This document shows, in pieces, positions 47,960-58,837 of a stretch of DNA of 64,000 nucleotides (position 1 is its first letter; each line of letters starts with the position of its first letter). The notes below the pieces were generated by a model. That model was given only the letters and a program-made list of their open reading frames with translations, searched no databases and had not been told where the DNA came from. The position numbers and the translations under genes are program-made. This DNA comes from Procambarus clarkii (taxonomy: Eukaryota > Arthropoda > Malacostraca > Decapoda > Cambaridae): positions 17,381,796-17,445,795 of the forward strand of contig NC_091152.1 of the NCBI RefSeq assembly GCF_040958095.1, read 5' to 3'.

Positions 47960-49592
47960 TAGATAATGTGGAGCTGAGGACACTTCCCTGTGTGGAGCCT
48001 AGTTCGAAGTCACTAGTTACGCTTCTATGCCACCTGGACAAACACAGATGACTTCTTGATGGATAAGTAACCAACAAAGAAGCCGACCACAAATGTTCAT
48101 TCTCGCAAGCTCACTCAAGATTGAGAGAATAGAAATTCCCTCAGCTAGCTTTCTAGTTTCTAGATTAAGCTAGAGTCGCTCTAGTGCGCTCTAGACAAGA
48201 AGTTACATGCACGTGTGTGATGTTGGTTGAAAGCTTATGCTTAGGGCTATCTTTTAAGACTAGCCAGGAGTCTGTGACTGCTCTGTAGAGAGAGTTACAG
48301 AATTAATTCTGTTTTCTGAGAAATGGGACTTGAGTGTGTGGTATGAGAGGGTACTAGAACTCGCTAGGCAACGGTTTTAGAGGTGGAGGGGGGGGGGTGA
48401 ACGTTGCCTCCCCCCGCCTTGTGACGTCACGGGACGCCTCAAGGCGTCTTGTCTGTGATTCGTCTAGGCATCTCAGCCTCGAGGTGATGTTTAGGCGCGA
48501 AAGGCTGTGATTCGTAGCGGCACAATAGGCTGTGCCGACGTTGCTCTGATTGGTCAAGACAAGGTGAGGGGAGAAGGGCATCTTTTGAGTCCCCTAGCCC
48601 ACCAGAAGTTAGCCTAGAAGTGGCGATCGTGTGGGCAGGGAGTCCCTACAGGTGGAGGTGGCGTGTCTGCCACCTCCACCACCGTTAATCGCCGAGTTAT
48701 CCTTATTTACTCATCACGCACAGTAATCCTGCCATCGTGGATCGTGTCTGGATCCAATTTGCATGATCTTGTGCCAAGAAGTAAGGAAGGAACTGTGTAA
48801 AACTCTAGAGGACAGTGTTCACCCATGAAGCACCAGGCAAGCCTCGTGGTGTATCAGATGTTATTACTCACATCTGATGAGTTGTCTTGTCTATGATAAC
48901 TGGCAAGTGGTGGAATTGGGCAGGGCTTCTCAGTGTTCATGGGAGCTTAATATTCAGGATATTACAGGCCCATGTTGGACTTTGAAATTCCACCTTGCCA
49001 TGTCCGCCATGTTGTATCGCCCGCCATTATCACACCCGGTGTACGAGCTCCACCCCTTAGGGCCATGCGGTGGCTACATGCCTTGGCCACCCCCTTGGGC
49101 CATGCTTGACCACATGCCTTGGCCACACTCCGTAGGGCCACACTTAGTCGACGCACGTGGGAGCGAGCTAGGTGTTCTACAGCTTCAGTGCTGCAGCAAG
49201 TGAGGGTGTGACTGGGGGGATGAATGTAAAGAGAGGGGTAACGTGAGTACTCATTATTATATAATGTAGTTACAGTGTCTCAGGACTGATGATAATTCTG
49301 GTACCAGCTGTGTTGCCTCATATATAGCACCTGCCAGGCGAGGGAAGCAGCTGAGAGGCATCTGTCTGTACTGACGTCAAGGTCTGTGTTGTGACGTGAG
49401 GGTGTATGTTATACACAGAACTACACATGTAGATGTATATGGATATATTTTGTGTGTAGACTAACTTGAGTATATAAACCGGTCAGTGTAGAGATTTTTT
49501 CCCATATAAATGATTGTTGATCTGTCGATTTAATATATATATATATCGTTCAGAGTCAAGATTAATGCCATGTTGCCGCATGTTAATTATAT
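47960..49592. other. Low-repeat region, no gene recognised
   Basis: Mixed composition. A poly-G run lies at 48388-48397. A short imperfect duplication 'acatgccttggccac' occurs at about 49076-49090 and 49113-49127. The open frame at 48877-49203 has no recognised features. This could be host non-coding or promoter sequence. Confidence 0.4.
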
Positions 49593-50006
49593 CATTACAG
49601 AGGTAGGCAGACCAGTGTAGTAGGGTTGTCAGAGGACACCCTGAGGTCTGTCATTACAGAGGTAGGCAGACCAGTGCAGTAGGGTTGTCAGAGGACACCC
49701 TGAGGTCTGTCATTACAGAGGTAGGCAGACCAGTGTAGTAGGGTTGTCAGAGGACACCCTGAGGTCTGTCATTACAGAGGTAGGCAGACCAGGGTAGTAG
49801 GGTTGTCAGAGGACACCCTGAGGTCTGTCATTACAGAGGTAGGCAGACCAGTGCAGTAGGGTTGTCAGAGGACACCCTGAGGTCTGTCATTACAGAGGTA
49901 GGCAGACCAGTGTAGTAGGGTTGTCAGAGGACACCCTGAGGTCTGTCATTACAGAGGTAGGCAGACCAGGGCAGTAGGGTTGTCAGAAGACACCCTGAGG
50001 TCTGTA
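49593..50006 (+). repeat. 59-bp tandem repeat, 7 copies
   Basis: Unit 'cattacagaggtaggcagac' + 'cagtgtagtagggttgtcag' + 'aggacaccctgaggtctgt'. Differences are confined almost to one base in 'cagtg(t/c)ag' or 'caggg(t/c)ag', and 'agaagac' in the last unit. Confidence 0.95.
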
Positions 50007-50544
50007 TAATTATGTATGTAAACTTATCTTGATGTATGATGGGTAAGCTATTTGGTTTATGATCATTGATTACTGTACCATTTCCAGGTGTTTCATTTGC
50101 ATGCAATTATTATGGTGTTGTGTGGTGAGTCAGTAATTGCGATTGCTGACTGATTGCATATAGTGACATCATTAGCATATGGGGCATGCTGATGACATCA
50201 TTATGTTTGTGTGTTTGGGCAGTGTTGTTGTTTGGTATACGTTATATTACTGCCCCAGGAGCTGTGTTGTTGAGTGAAGGAGGTCCACCTTAAACCTGTT
50301 ACCCCTGTTTGACGTCATCAGTTGAGGTGTGAGCCAACTGTGAGGTTGACGTGTGTGAGGACACATAGAGACACATTCAGTGGTGGAGTAAAGTGATCCT
50401 TAAAGTGTTTCATTTCTCTATATGTGCTGCTTATGTAATTGATTCCCTTTTCTGCAGTGAAAGTGGTAACAGGGAGGTTCCCTTGGTTATTAATAATTCT
50501 TTAACTATATTGGCCAGCGCTTATTTTACTGTCGTGTTGTGGTA
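50007..50544. other. No gene recognised
   Basis: AT-rich sequence with no open frame of note between the 59-bp array and SINE2. Confidence 0.5.
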
Positions 50545-50822
50545 AAGTTTTTTTTGAGATATATACAAGAGTTGTTACATTCTTGTAGAGCCACTAGTAC
50601 GCGTAGCGTTTCGGGCAAGTCCTTAATCCTATGGTTCCTGGAATACGATCCCCTGCCGCGAAGAATCGTTTTTTCATCCAAGTACACATTTTACTGTTGC
50701 GTTAAACAGAGGCTACAGTTAAGGAATTGCGCCCAGTAAATCCTCCCCGGCCAGGATACGAACCCATGACATAGCGCTCGCGGAACGCCAGGCGAGTGTC
50801 TTACCACTACACCACGGAGACT
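50545..50822 (-). mobile_element. SINE2 copy, minus strand
   Basis: Reverse complement of 53846-54101: tRNA-like head at the right (A box 'tggtgtagtggtaag', B box 'gggttcgtatcc'), body, then 'gcccgaaacgctacgcgtac' and 'tagtggctctacaagaatgt', with poly-T at 50549-50556 marking the poly-A end. Confidence 0.88.
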
Positions 50823-51285
50823 AAACGGAGACCACGGAGCAGTATAGAACACGGAGTTGTGAATTATTGGAAGATAATTTACTGGAGAAGTCATTTACAA
50901 GTTTTGCCGTGAGTGGCAAGGATGTACTGTCATGTACTGTGATGTACTGTGTTGTACCGTGTGTAAACTGTAGACAAGTTGTGTCCTTGGTGGAATGCGT
51001 TGTGTACTGTGAAGGATTCCGTGAGAATTAAAGTCATTTAACGTCACCGGGGGTCACGATTTTCTTAACGAGGTCAGTGTTGTTTCGTTGAACATTGTTG
51101 TGATTAACGTAGAGACGTGTAAGGGCAACAGTCACAGTGAAGTTCACGCAGTGGAGGAATTGTCAAGTGAAGACTAACGTAGTGTTAACGATTTAATGAG
51201 CTGTCATTAATTGATTGATTAATGTAAGGGGTTGACCGGTCTGTCATGATCGGAATCAATTTTGACGGGAGACATCTTCCGTCCA

Positions 51286-51820
51286 CGAGGCTAACCATAG
51301 CCCGTGCTTCTTGCCCCGCTCCTGTGAGAGGTAAGTTACGGGCTCACCATAGCCCGTGCTACTTGTCCCGCTCCTGTGCCAGGTAAGTTACGGGCTCACC
51401 ATAGCCCGTGCTACTTGCCCCACTCCTGTGCCAGGTAAGTTACGGGCTCACCATAGCCCGTGCTACTTGCCCCGCTCCTGTGCCAGGTAAGTTACGGGCT
51501 CACCATAGCCCGTGCTTCTTGCCCCGCTCCTGTGCCAGGTAAGTTACGGGCTCACCATAGCCCGTGCTACTTGTCCCGCTCCTGTGCCAGGTAAGTTACG
51601 GGCTCACCATAGCCCGTGCTACTTGCCCCACTCCTGTGCCAGGTAAGTTACGGGCTCACCATAGCCCGTGCTACTTGCCCCGCTCCTGTGCCAGGTAAGT
51701 TACGGGCTCACCATAGCCCGTGCTTCTTGCCCCGCTCCTGTGCCAGGTAAGTTACGGGCTCACCATAGCCCGTGCTACTTGGAACTTGTTCCGAGTAGCT
51801 TAATCTATAACAACAACAGG
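51286..51820 (+). repeat. 52-bp tandem array derived from the double-hairpin retroposon
   Basis: About ten units of 'acgggctcaccatagcccgt' + 'gctacttgccccgctcctgt' + 'gccaggtaagtt'. The last unit (51754-51820) instead runs on as the retroposon ('ggaacttgttccgagtagct', then AAC repeats), so the array grew from that element. Variants (ttgtcccg / ttgcccca / ttgccccg / ttcttgccccg) cycle in the same order twice, a 4-unit, 208-bp higher-order repeat. Nine units contain ggtaagt. Confidence 0.92.
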
Positions 51821-52264
51821 AATCAATTGTGCCGTAATTAACCTGTTGTAATTCCTTGGACTGATCAGATCTGTCTATGGGCAGAGGGATTAAGCACTCG
51901 TAGCTAATTTTTTTTTTTTACATGCAAGTATGCAAGAGAAATACAATCAATACAATAAAACAAGTGAAATATAACAAAAACAAAACAAGAAACCGCCGGC
52001 CAGAAGGACCGACAAACAAAGTACATCAGGATGAACAACATGAAATACAACAACAAAGCACAGCAGACAACAAACACTCACAACACATAAAGCATAAATA
52101 TAACACACAGGGCAAAGTAATAACACAAACACATGACTAAAAACACTCACACCAAGCCACCTGCCTCGTCCCAAACAAAGGGAGAGGCACGGGCACAAAC
52201 TGTAAGAGGGCAAACAAACAGCCAGAAGGGCATACAGTACAAAAATAAGCACAGAAACAGGAAA

Positions 52265-54267
52265 TCAGCGGACATACTTCTCCAGAAACATGTCCCGAGG
52301 GAACCGTGCATTAAACGCTTCCCAAAGCAACCACATCCAGGGGCCTGGATCATCCACCGGGGACGCCATTTCATCCGGCACCTGGGCAACAAACACCCGT
52401 AAACACGGGACCCAGACGGTATCACTCCTGAGGCATCGCCACACGCACCCACAGCATGGGACTTGCCCCATCATGAAATTCCCTCGGGTCCTCAAATAGC
52501 TTTAACTTAGCAATCCGCGACCAGTGACCCGGCAGCATCACAGACGCCGGCAACACGTCCTCCAGACCCCCAATGCACACCCCCACAGGAGGGACCCGGA
52601 CAGAGGGTACCACTACAGGGTCACCAACGTCCACGGACCCACTACCGGACGACCGCCGGGAACCCGATCGGCGCACATCCTTCCTTAAGGTCATCACTAG
52701 GCCACGCCCATCACCAGTATTCCCACCATCCCTGGCAGCGGAAGCCACCACACCCCACCGCGGAGAGGCTCCAGGTGGTGAAGGAACAGAAGGCACACCC
52801 GAGACACAGTCACCACCACCAGCAGGCACATGGACCTCCACCTCCACTAACCGCGGAGCCACCAACGCATCCGGGGCCACACCGTCAACATCCGAAGACC
52901 CACAGTCACTGAAGTCCCCAACATCGGCCCAGGCAGACGACGAACGCCTGGAACGTTTGGGCTCCGGCCGAAGATCATCAGAGCCGGAAGCGGACCCAGA
53001 AACATGGGCACCACTAGCCGGACGAACCGACGCCCGACACAGAATGGCAGCAACCTCTACCACAGCGGGAACCGGACCACACACAGCAGGAGGCTCCGCA
53101 GCCACCCCAACACCCAGCACAGCCGGGACCCGAGGTGAGGATGCAGGGCCAGGCGCAGCAGCCGAAGACAAGTGAGAAGACGGCGACGCCTCACAGGGAG
53201 CACCAGGAAGGCCCACGGGAGCAGCAGGACCAGTGACAGGAGCAGGAGAATCACCCGACGGCACCGCAACATCTGGAAGAGGGTCTGCGACAACCGGGGG
53301 AACGTCAGGCGACGCTGGGGGAGCCTCAGCGGCTAACGGGACGTTCACCTCCTCATCCTCGGAGTCCTCCTCCAGAGGGAGCGGCGGGAAATCCTCTTCC
53401 CGGAACAAGTTGATGGGAGCAACCGGAGCCGCAGTGCACCCGGCAGCCTGATGCCCCAACAGGCCACACCGGAAACAGGTACGGGGTTGCCGGGCATAGT
53501 ACACCCGGAGGTAGTACCCCATAAGCCGGACAGAAGATGGAATATCCGACCGCAGGCGCATCCCCCAAGGTGCGAATGTTCGTCCGCCTACCTGCATACC
53601 TCTTTGAGGAGAGCGTGTTCACCCGCACACTAACGACTGCTCCAAACCTGTGAAAGTAATGTCGGAGGAGGTCCTCTGGAAACTCCTGGGGCGCCCCATG
53701 CACACTGACATAAGTCAGGGCACCACTACGGTCCGAGATGGACACAGAGCCGGCACCACCCGGCAACGGAAACGAACGCCCCTCGTAACGGCGAAGGAAG
53801 TCACGGTACTCCTCCTCCCTCACAAACTTGAGAACAACCCTTACAGTCTCCGTGGTGTAGTGGTAAGACACTCGCCTGGCGTTCCGCAAGCGCTATGTCA
53901 TGGGTTCGTATCCTGGCCGGGGAGGATTTACTGGGCGCAATTCCTTAACTGTAGCCTCTGTTTAACGCAACAGTAAAATGTGTACTTGGATGAAAAAACG
54001 ATTCTTCGCGGCGGGGATCGTATTCCAGGGACCTGCCCGAATCGCTACGCGTACTAGTGGCTCTACAAGAATGTAACAACTCTTGTATATATCTAAAAAA
54101 AAAACAAAAAAACGGCGGGCAGTTACAAGCTCAACACCGTAGATGGCCATCACAGGGATACAGAGCATGTCGCACATAACCATCTCGATATCCGCATATC
54201 CAGCACGACCAGTGAACTCCAGGCTCGCGGAGTTCACTCGCACAACAGGGGGAAGATGGCTTCCCAT
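52265..54267 (-). pseudogene. LINE ORF1 protein (RRM-like plus CCHC knuckle), interrupted
   Basis: Minus strand. It opens with ATG at 54267 ('MGSHLPPVVRVNSASLEFTG'), is split by SINE2 (53846-54101), and resumes 'TVRVVLKFVREEEYRDFLRR'. An RRM-like fold follows ('SISDRSGALTYVSVHGAPQE', 'HYFHRFGAVVSVRVNTL'). After a frameshift near 53580 come 'YYLRVYYARQPRTCFRCGLL' and the rest of a CCHC knuckle (Cys-x2-Cys-x4-His-x4-Cys, about 53440-53482). A long Ala/Pro/Ser-rich, acidic tail follows. A last frameshift near 52425 gives the end 'FPRDMFLEKYVR'. The arrangement resembles ORF1 of Tx1/L1-type LINEs, RNA-binding proteins that package element RNA. It is not functional as it stands. Confidence 0.75.
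53846..54101 (+). mobile_element. SINE2 copy, + strand, inside the ORF1 retroposon
   Basis: Starts 'gtctccgtggtgtagtggta' with a perfect A box (tggtgtagtgg) and ends the head with B box 'gggttcgtatcc' (53902-53913). The acceptor-like arms 'ctccg' and 'cgggg' can pair. The 3' part 'gcccgaatcgctacgcgtac' + 'tagtggct' matches the LINE-C 3' core, then poly-A. It lacks a mature anticodon stem, so it is a SINE, not a tRNA gene. Confidence 0.88.
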
Positions 54268-54300
54268 GGCAGGCTCGCCACGTCAACCTCGTAGCTAATT

Positions 54301-55385
54301 AAGGGGAATTAGTACCCGACACTTAGTGAATTCACAAGGTGCTGATGTTGTTGTTTACACGGAGTGTCTTATAACCTTGTGTGGTACAGTAGTCTACCCT
54401 CGTTAAGGTAATCTTGTCGTAAGACCGGAAGTGAACTGTCAGTTGAGAGACAGTAGGCTTTGTCAATACTCGTCTGAATTAATAGGCTGTTGTATTCAGT
54501 AATTAATTGGGATTTACTCACCGAATGTTTGACTTTCAAGTTGATGTAGTTAATCGATTTACGAGTTATTGCTGCCATTTAAGTGTCATTGAGACACGTG
54601 TGTGTTAACGTAATTGTTTAAATTCAGTTAGTGTAACTTTTGTTGTATATTGTCCTGAGAGAAAAGTGTTAACGTAAGATTTTTATAAGGGGTTATCATT
54701 CTTGGATTAACCGCCTTGTTACTTGGTGCCTCGTTGAGAGCAGCGAGCGCCAGTCAAGTTTTGTGATTATAGTATTGGTCACCGTGAAGCCGTGACAATA
54801 TTGATTGCTAGCTTGCGTCACCAGTGGGCACCACTGTGTTCAGTTAGTGTCATTAGTCAGTCAGCGACGACGGGATAAGGAGACCGTGGGTCCATCAGGC
54901 TGTTGATTAGCTGCTCGTTAATGTGCCACTGGAGTGACAGTAAAGTAACGTAAACTCTTTGTTGTAGTAGTTCTAGTTCCTTGTGAATAAATTGTTATAT
55001 TTTAGAAAACGGTCGTTTACGTCAAACCTTCCAATATTACTGCCCCTCATATCATGTTCTGCAACGCTTTGCCTGCTTATGTTCATATCAAGTCTGTATC
55101 TAAAGCTCGAGTCCATTGCACAGCACCACACTTCTATAAATAATGTAGTGAGAATCCGTCGGCTACCCTCTATTAGCTCTGCTCGGAGGAGCCAGCGACC
55201 TAAGTGACAGGTGACATCCGTGTGGTGTCGCCTGGCGGTTTGCTCCCGCGGTCCTATGATCTTAGGCTTTAAGATTAAATATCTGCCACTGGCAGCTCTT
55301 GCTGTTTAAGGTCTGCCTCTCTTGCGAGGTAGTTACCATTAACGTAACATCAATAGGAGTTAATTCTTTTGATAATTGTCAAAGA
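54301..55385. other. No gene recognised
   Basis: Unique-looking sequence with many 'gttaacg/taacgt' words. No family features or tandem repeats. Confidence 0.4.
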
Positions 55386-55389
55386 AAAA

Positions 55390-55740
55390 AAATCTCACAC
55401 ACACACGACCTCGTCAGAGATATCCTACCTGGACCCCTGAGTGATTATACAGGAACACACGATCCTGCTTTCACTGAATGTTCAAATCAGTGGAATGCTC
55501 TTGCAGCCCCAGCACCCATCATAGAACCAACAAAAAATCTTAAACAGTCTAGCTGGGACCACCCGCTAGTAGAAAAAATAGCTGATGCCATGCTCAGTGT
55601 GAGGAGGTGGTTCACCAGCTCACTTACAATGGTACTCTTATGCCTGTGGAGGCCAGTACACTTGCTAAGTGCACTTGTTAAGTGCACGGACCTAAGTTTA
55701 GTAACCAGTACCAGAAACCTTTTGTGTTTGGGCTCATGAC
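55390..55740 (+). pseudogene. Possible LINE-type polyprotein fragment
   Basis: An open frame reads 'ECSNQWNALAAPAPIIEPTK' and 'KQSSWDHPLVEKIADAMLSV', reminiscent of the linker between reverse transcriptase and C-terminus in some crustacean LINEs, then shifts frame. Assignment is from memory of general pattern only. Confidence 0.35.
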
Positions 55741-56142
55741 GTGAGAGCCCCAGTCATCAGCATTCCAGAAATGTTACCCCTGGTCGGGGTAGCGCGTCTG
55801 TGGACAGAGCCAATAGCATCTTCTCCTTGTAAGCTTAGAGGGAAATAAGTTCGCGCGGGAACACTTAGGCAGCATGCATGGGCCTCCCGCTAGCTCCAGC
55901 ATCGTCGCCATGGCAACAGCTGCCATCTTAAGGAAACATCTGGGGAGTCAGCCATCTTGAAGTTGCCCCAGGGCCATGCTACACCGTCTCTGATTAGTTG
56001 AGAGGGGTAGGCCGTTGTGTGCCTCCCTCTGATTGGTTCTTTCGAGGACGCGGGAATCGCCGGTGTTCCTCTCTCAAGGCATCATTCTGAACACAGCCAC
56101 CACCTTGTCCTAACGCTCACTGTGCTCATTCGGCCAAATTTA
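55741..56142. other. GC-richer non-coding stretch
   Basis: Contains 'agccaatag' (about 55809) and two inverted CCAAT boxes 'gattagttg' and 'gattggttc' (55992-56042). It could be an LTR or promoter fragment, but no terminal repeats were found. Confidence 0.3.
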
Positions 56143-56257
56143 TTTATTTATTTATTTATATATATACAAGAAGGTACATTGGGTTAGTGAGAATACATTG
56201 GATAGTACAGTATTTACATTCTTGTAAAGCCACTAGTACGCACAGCGTTTCGGGCAG
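56143..56257 (-). mobile_element. LINE-C 3' terminal fragment, 115 bp
   Basis: (ATTT)n, 'tatacaagaaggtacattgg' and 'gccactagtacgcacagcgt' + 'ttcgggcag'. Flanking 'aaatt' on both sides is a probable target duplication. Severely 5'-truncated. Confidence 0.8.
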
Positions 56258-56615
56258 AAATTGAGTATAAGGCATCATGGTGGCTTGACTACTTTACTGC
56301 TTCACCTCCTGCTTCATCTACGACGGTGGTCGTAACAGAATCCGGCCGAAGTCGTCGCTCAAAGGGAAGAAAGACATTGTGTACAGTTGGGTAGAGATCT
56401 GGGATCGTGGGTAATTTGCATACGAGCAGTAACAGACTCGATCGTGGGTCCCCATACCAGTGATTATAGGCGTTCTATTTTTTGCTAGAGCTCTGTAGCA
56501 GTCGATGGGAACGGGGAAATTCGTGTCAGTATTTTAAGGCAAATTTCTCATGTTCGTGTAAGATGCTATATGGTGTGTGCGTCACCGGGTACAAACATTC
56601 CACTTCACCAGCTGC
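56258..56615. other. No gene recognised
   Basis: Short unique-looking stretch between LINE-C and LINE-A fragments. Confidence 0.4.
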
Positions 56616-56617
56616 CT

Positions 56618-57098
56618 CTAGTCAAGGATAAGACTAAACTAGAAAAGGTTCAAAGGTTTGCTACCAGACTAGTACCCGAGCTGAGAGGTATGAGCTACGA
56701 GGAGAGACTACGGGAATTAAACCTCACTTTGTTGGAAGACAGAAGAGTTAGGGGGGACATGATCACCACATTCAAGATTTTCAAGGGAATTGATAGGGTA
56801 GATAAAGATAGTCTATTTAACACAAGGGGCACATGCACGCACTAGGGGACACAGATGGAAACTGAGTGCCCAAATGAGCCACAGAGATATTAGAAAGAAC
56901 TTTTTTAGTGACAGAGTGGTTGACAAATGGAATGCATTAGGGAGTGATGTGGTGGAGGCTGACTCCATACACAGTTTCAAGTGTAGATATGATAGAGCCC
57001 AATAGGCTCAGGAACCTGCATGTACACCTGTTGATTGACGGTTGAGAGGCGGGACCAAAGAGCTAAAGCTCATCCCCTGCAAGCACAACTAGGTGAGT
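56618..57098 (+). mobile_element. LINE-A 3' end, + strand
   Basis: Reads 'VKDKTKLEKVQRFATRLVPE' and 'RRVRGDMITTFKIFKGIDRV', then after a frameshift the C-terminus, then the tail ending 'gcaagcacaactaggtgagt'. Unlike most copies, no (AC)n follows. Confidence 0.85.
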
Positions 57099-57253
57099 AC
57101 CGGTGGGTCGAGGGTGCGAACCGGGCCGTGTGTTGTGAGGGAGGGTTCGAAAGCCGCGCCAAGCCATTGTACGTACAAAACCATGTGAGGACCACTCTAG
57201 CCATCTCCACCGCCATGAGCAGTCATCCACAAGCTGGTGGGTACCTGATGGAC

Positions 57254-57284
<31 letters not shown>

Positions 57285-57728
57285 TATACAAGAAGGTACA
57301 TTGGGTTTGTGAGAATACATAGCATAGTATTTACAATCTTGTAAAGCCACTAGTACGCGCAGCGTTTCGGGCAGGTCCTTAATCTAACAGATAATTTTAA
57401 GTAGGTAAATTCTAGCAGAATTAATAAAATGATAACAAATACATTGCAAGAAAAAAAATGAGATGAGAGAGATTAGTAAGTATATTAAAGCACATTGGTA
57501 TATTAAAGCTCTGATTGATTACATTGACAGCTTGATTGGTAATTTAAACAAGATTAATAGATACCATACAGCAGATTGACAGCACATACAAGAAGACAGC
57601 AATAATCACAATGGTAAAGATGTTCGGATTGGGTACTATAAAGATTGGGAGATTGGATAGATAGCAATAGATACACTGCAATTTTAAAGCAAAGGGTAAA
57701 AAACTATGAAGTTGAAATTAAGCACTTT

Positions 57729-58837
57729 TTAGCACTTTCGCGCTTCGGTGGCCCCTGAGCAAGTCAACAATCTTTGTGTTGAGTACGGTAGGGTGGCGCG
57801 CTCACGAGTCCAAAGAAAAAATATTTGTATAAATTCCATTTACTAACCGATCTACTTGGGGATAGTTTACAAATGTTTGCCATGAAATTTACGTTTTCTC
57901 TAATAGCCGAACAGCTTATTTGGGAGAACGGCCTGGCAGTGAATCACCGTGGTAAAACAATTGTATTATTGACACGACGAGTATAATCGACGTAGTTTTT
58001 ATATATGTTGCCGGTCGAACGCATCCTTATGTGACCTTTTATATTTATGTTCTTCTAGAACATTCTATTGCAAACACATTGGTACAAAAATGAAATACAT
58101 ACATCGAAAAATAATGTCAGGACAGTGAATTGAATATACACTTTTCAGTGCGGGTTTCGCCGATATGCCGCCGCGGGTAACACTTCGGCCACTTCCCACA
58201 CTGTTTTGGGTGGGCTGCGACATTGATTCTATATTTATATGCATATGTCCGTGTAGAGAATTTTATTGCGATTTCAGTGATACCAAACTTAACGCTGTAG
58301 CACAACTGTAGGCTTCACAACCATGAAGAGAGTGGAAACATTTTGTTGCTGTTTGGCGCTCTCGGCTAGTGATCTCAGAAGTTCTTTATTTGGTGTTGAT
58401 ATACCTTATGCTTTCGAGGCATTTTATAGGTATGTTCTTATAGACAATTCTATGACGAGCACAGTGATACAAAAATTAAATACGTACGCCGACAATTAGT
58501 GTCAGGACAATCAAAAGAGTATAATGACAAGACCTCACACTAGAATGTGAAGGGACGACGACGTTTCGGTCCGTCCTGGACCATTCTCAAGTCGATTGTG
58601 AGAATCAAGTCGATTGTGAGAATTCACAATCGACTTGAGAATGGTCCAGGACGGACCGAAACGTCGTCGTCCCTTCACATTCTAGTGTGTGGTCTTGTCA
58701 TCGTACTTTAGCCACGTTATTGTGACTCATCGCCTGCGAGAGTATACACTTTTCGGTCTTGCCGCGTAAGCGCTCGAAACGCCGGAAGCACATAGGCAAA
58801 GTTTTTTTTCAATATGCCGAAAGCGGCAAAGTGCTAA
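57729..58837. mobile_element. 1.1-kb TIR element inside LINE-C
   Basis: Ends are inverted: 'ttagcactttcgcgcttcgg' at the left and 'gaaagcggcaaagtgctaa' at the right. No transposase frame exists. Internally, 'ttgcaaacacattggtacaa' and 'gacgagcacagtgatacaaa'-type segments recur three times (about 58070, 58270, 58455) with 'ttctagaacattcta'-like neighbours, so it may have grown by internal duplication. The target duplication is not clear. Confidence 0.6.
58524..58738 (-). mobile_element. Hairpin retroposon, copy 2 (8-bp target duplication)
   Basis: 215 bp, opposite orientation to 19527-19760. 'agagtata' flanks it at 58516-58523 and 58739-58746. The two halves form a long near-perfect inverted repeat around about 58600-58630 ('cgacttgagaatggtccagg' in the right half). 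Confidence 0.85.

Larger units (their letters stand above)
51910..54287 (-). mobile_element. ORF1-only (HAL1-like) LINE retroposon with 13-bp target duplications
   Basis: 2378 bp bounded by 'ctcgtagctaatt' at 51897-51909 and 54288-54300. Poly-T at 51910-51919 marks a poly-A tail of a minus-strand insertion. It encodes only an ORF1-type protein and a 3' untranslated region of about 350 bp; no endonuclease or reverse transcriptase is present. SINE2 sits inside it. Confidence 0.85.

Noticed and set aside
52573-53175. A 200-codon + strand frame rich in Thr/Pro/Ala
   Set aside because: Opposite-strand shadow of the GC-rich ORF1 retroposon, which has the CCHC knuckle and RRM-like features on the minus strand.
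53846-53925. tRNA gene
   Set aside because: A and B boxes are good, but the sequence continues into a SINE body with a LINE-C tail and poly-A, and a second copy lies at 50545-50822. No mature anticodon arm is convincing.
55741-56350. LTR and primer-binding site
   Set aside because: CCAAT-like boxes and a 'cgtaacag' end are suggestive, but no paired terminus or target duplication was found.
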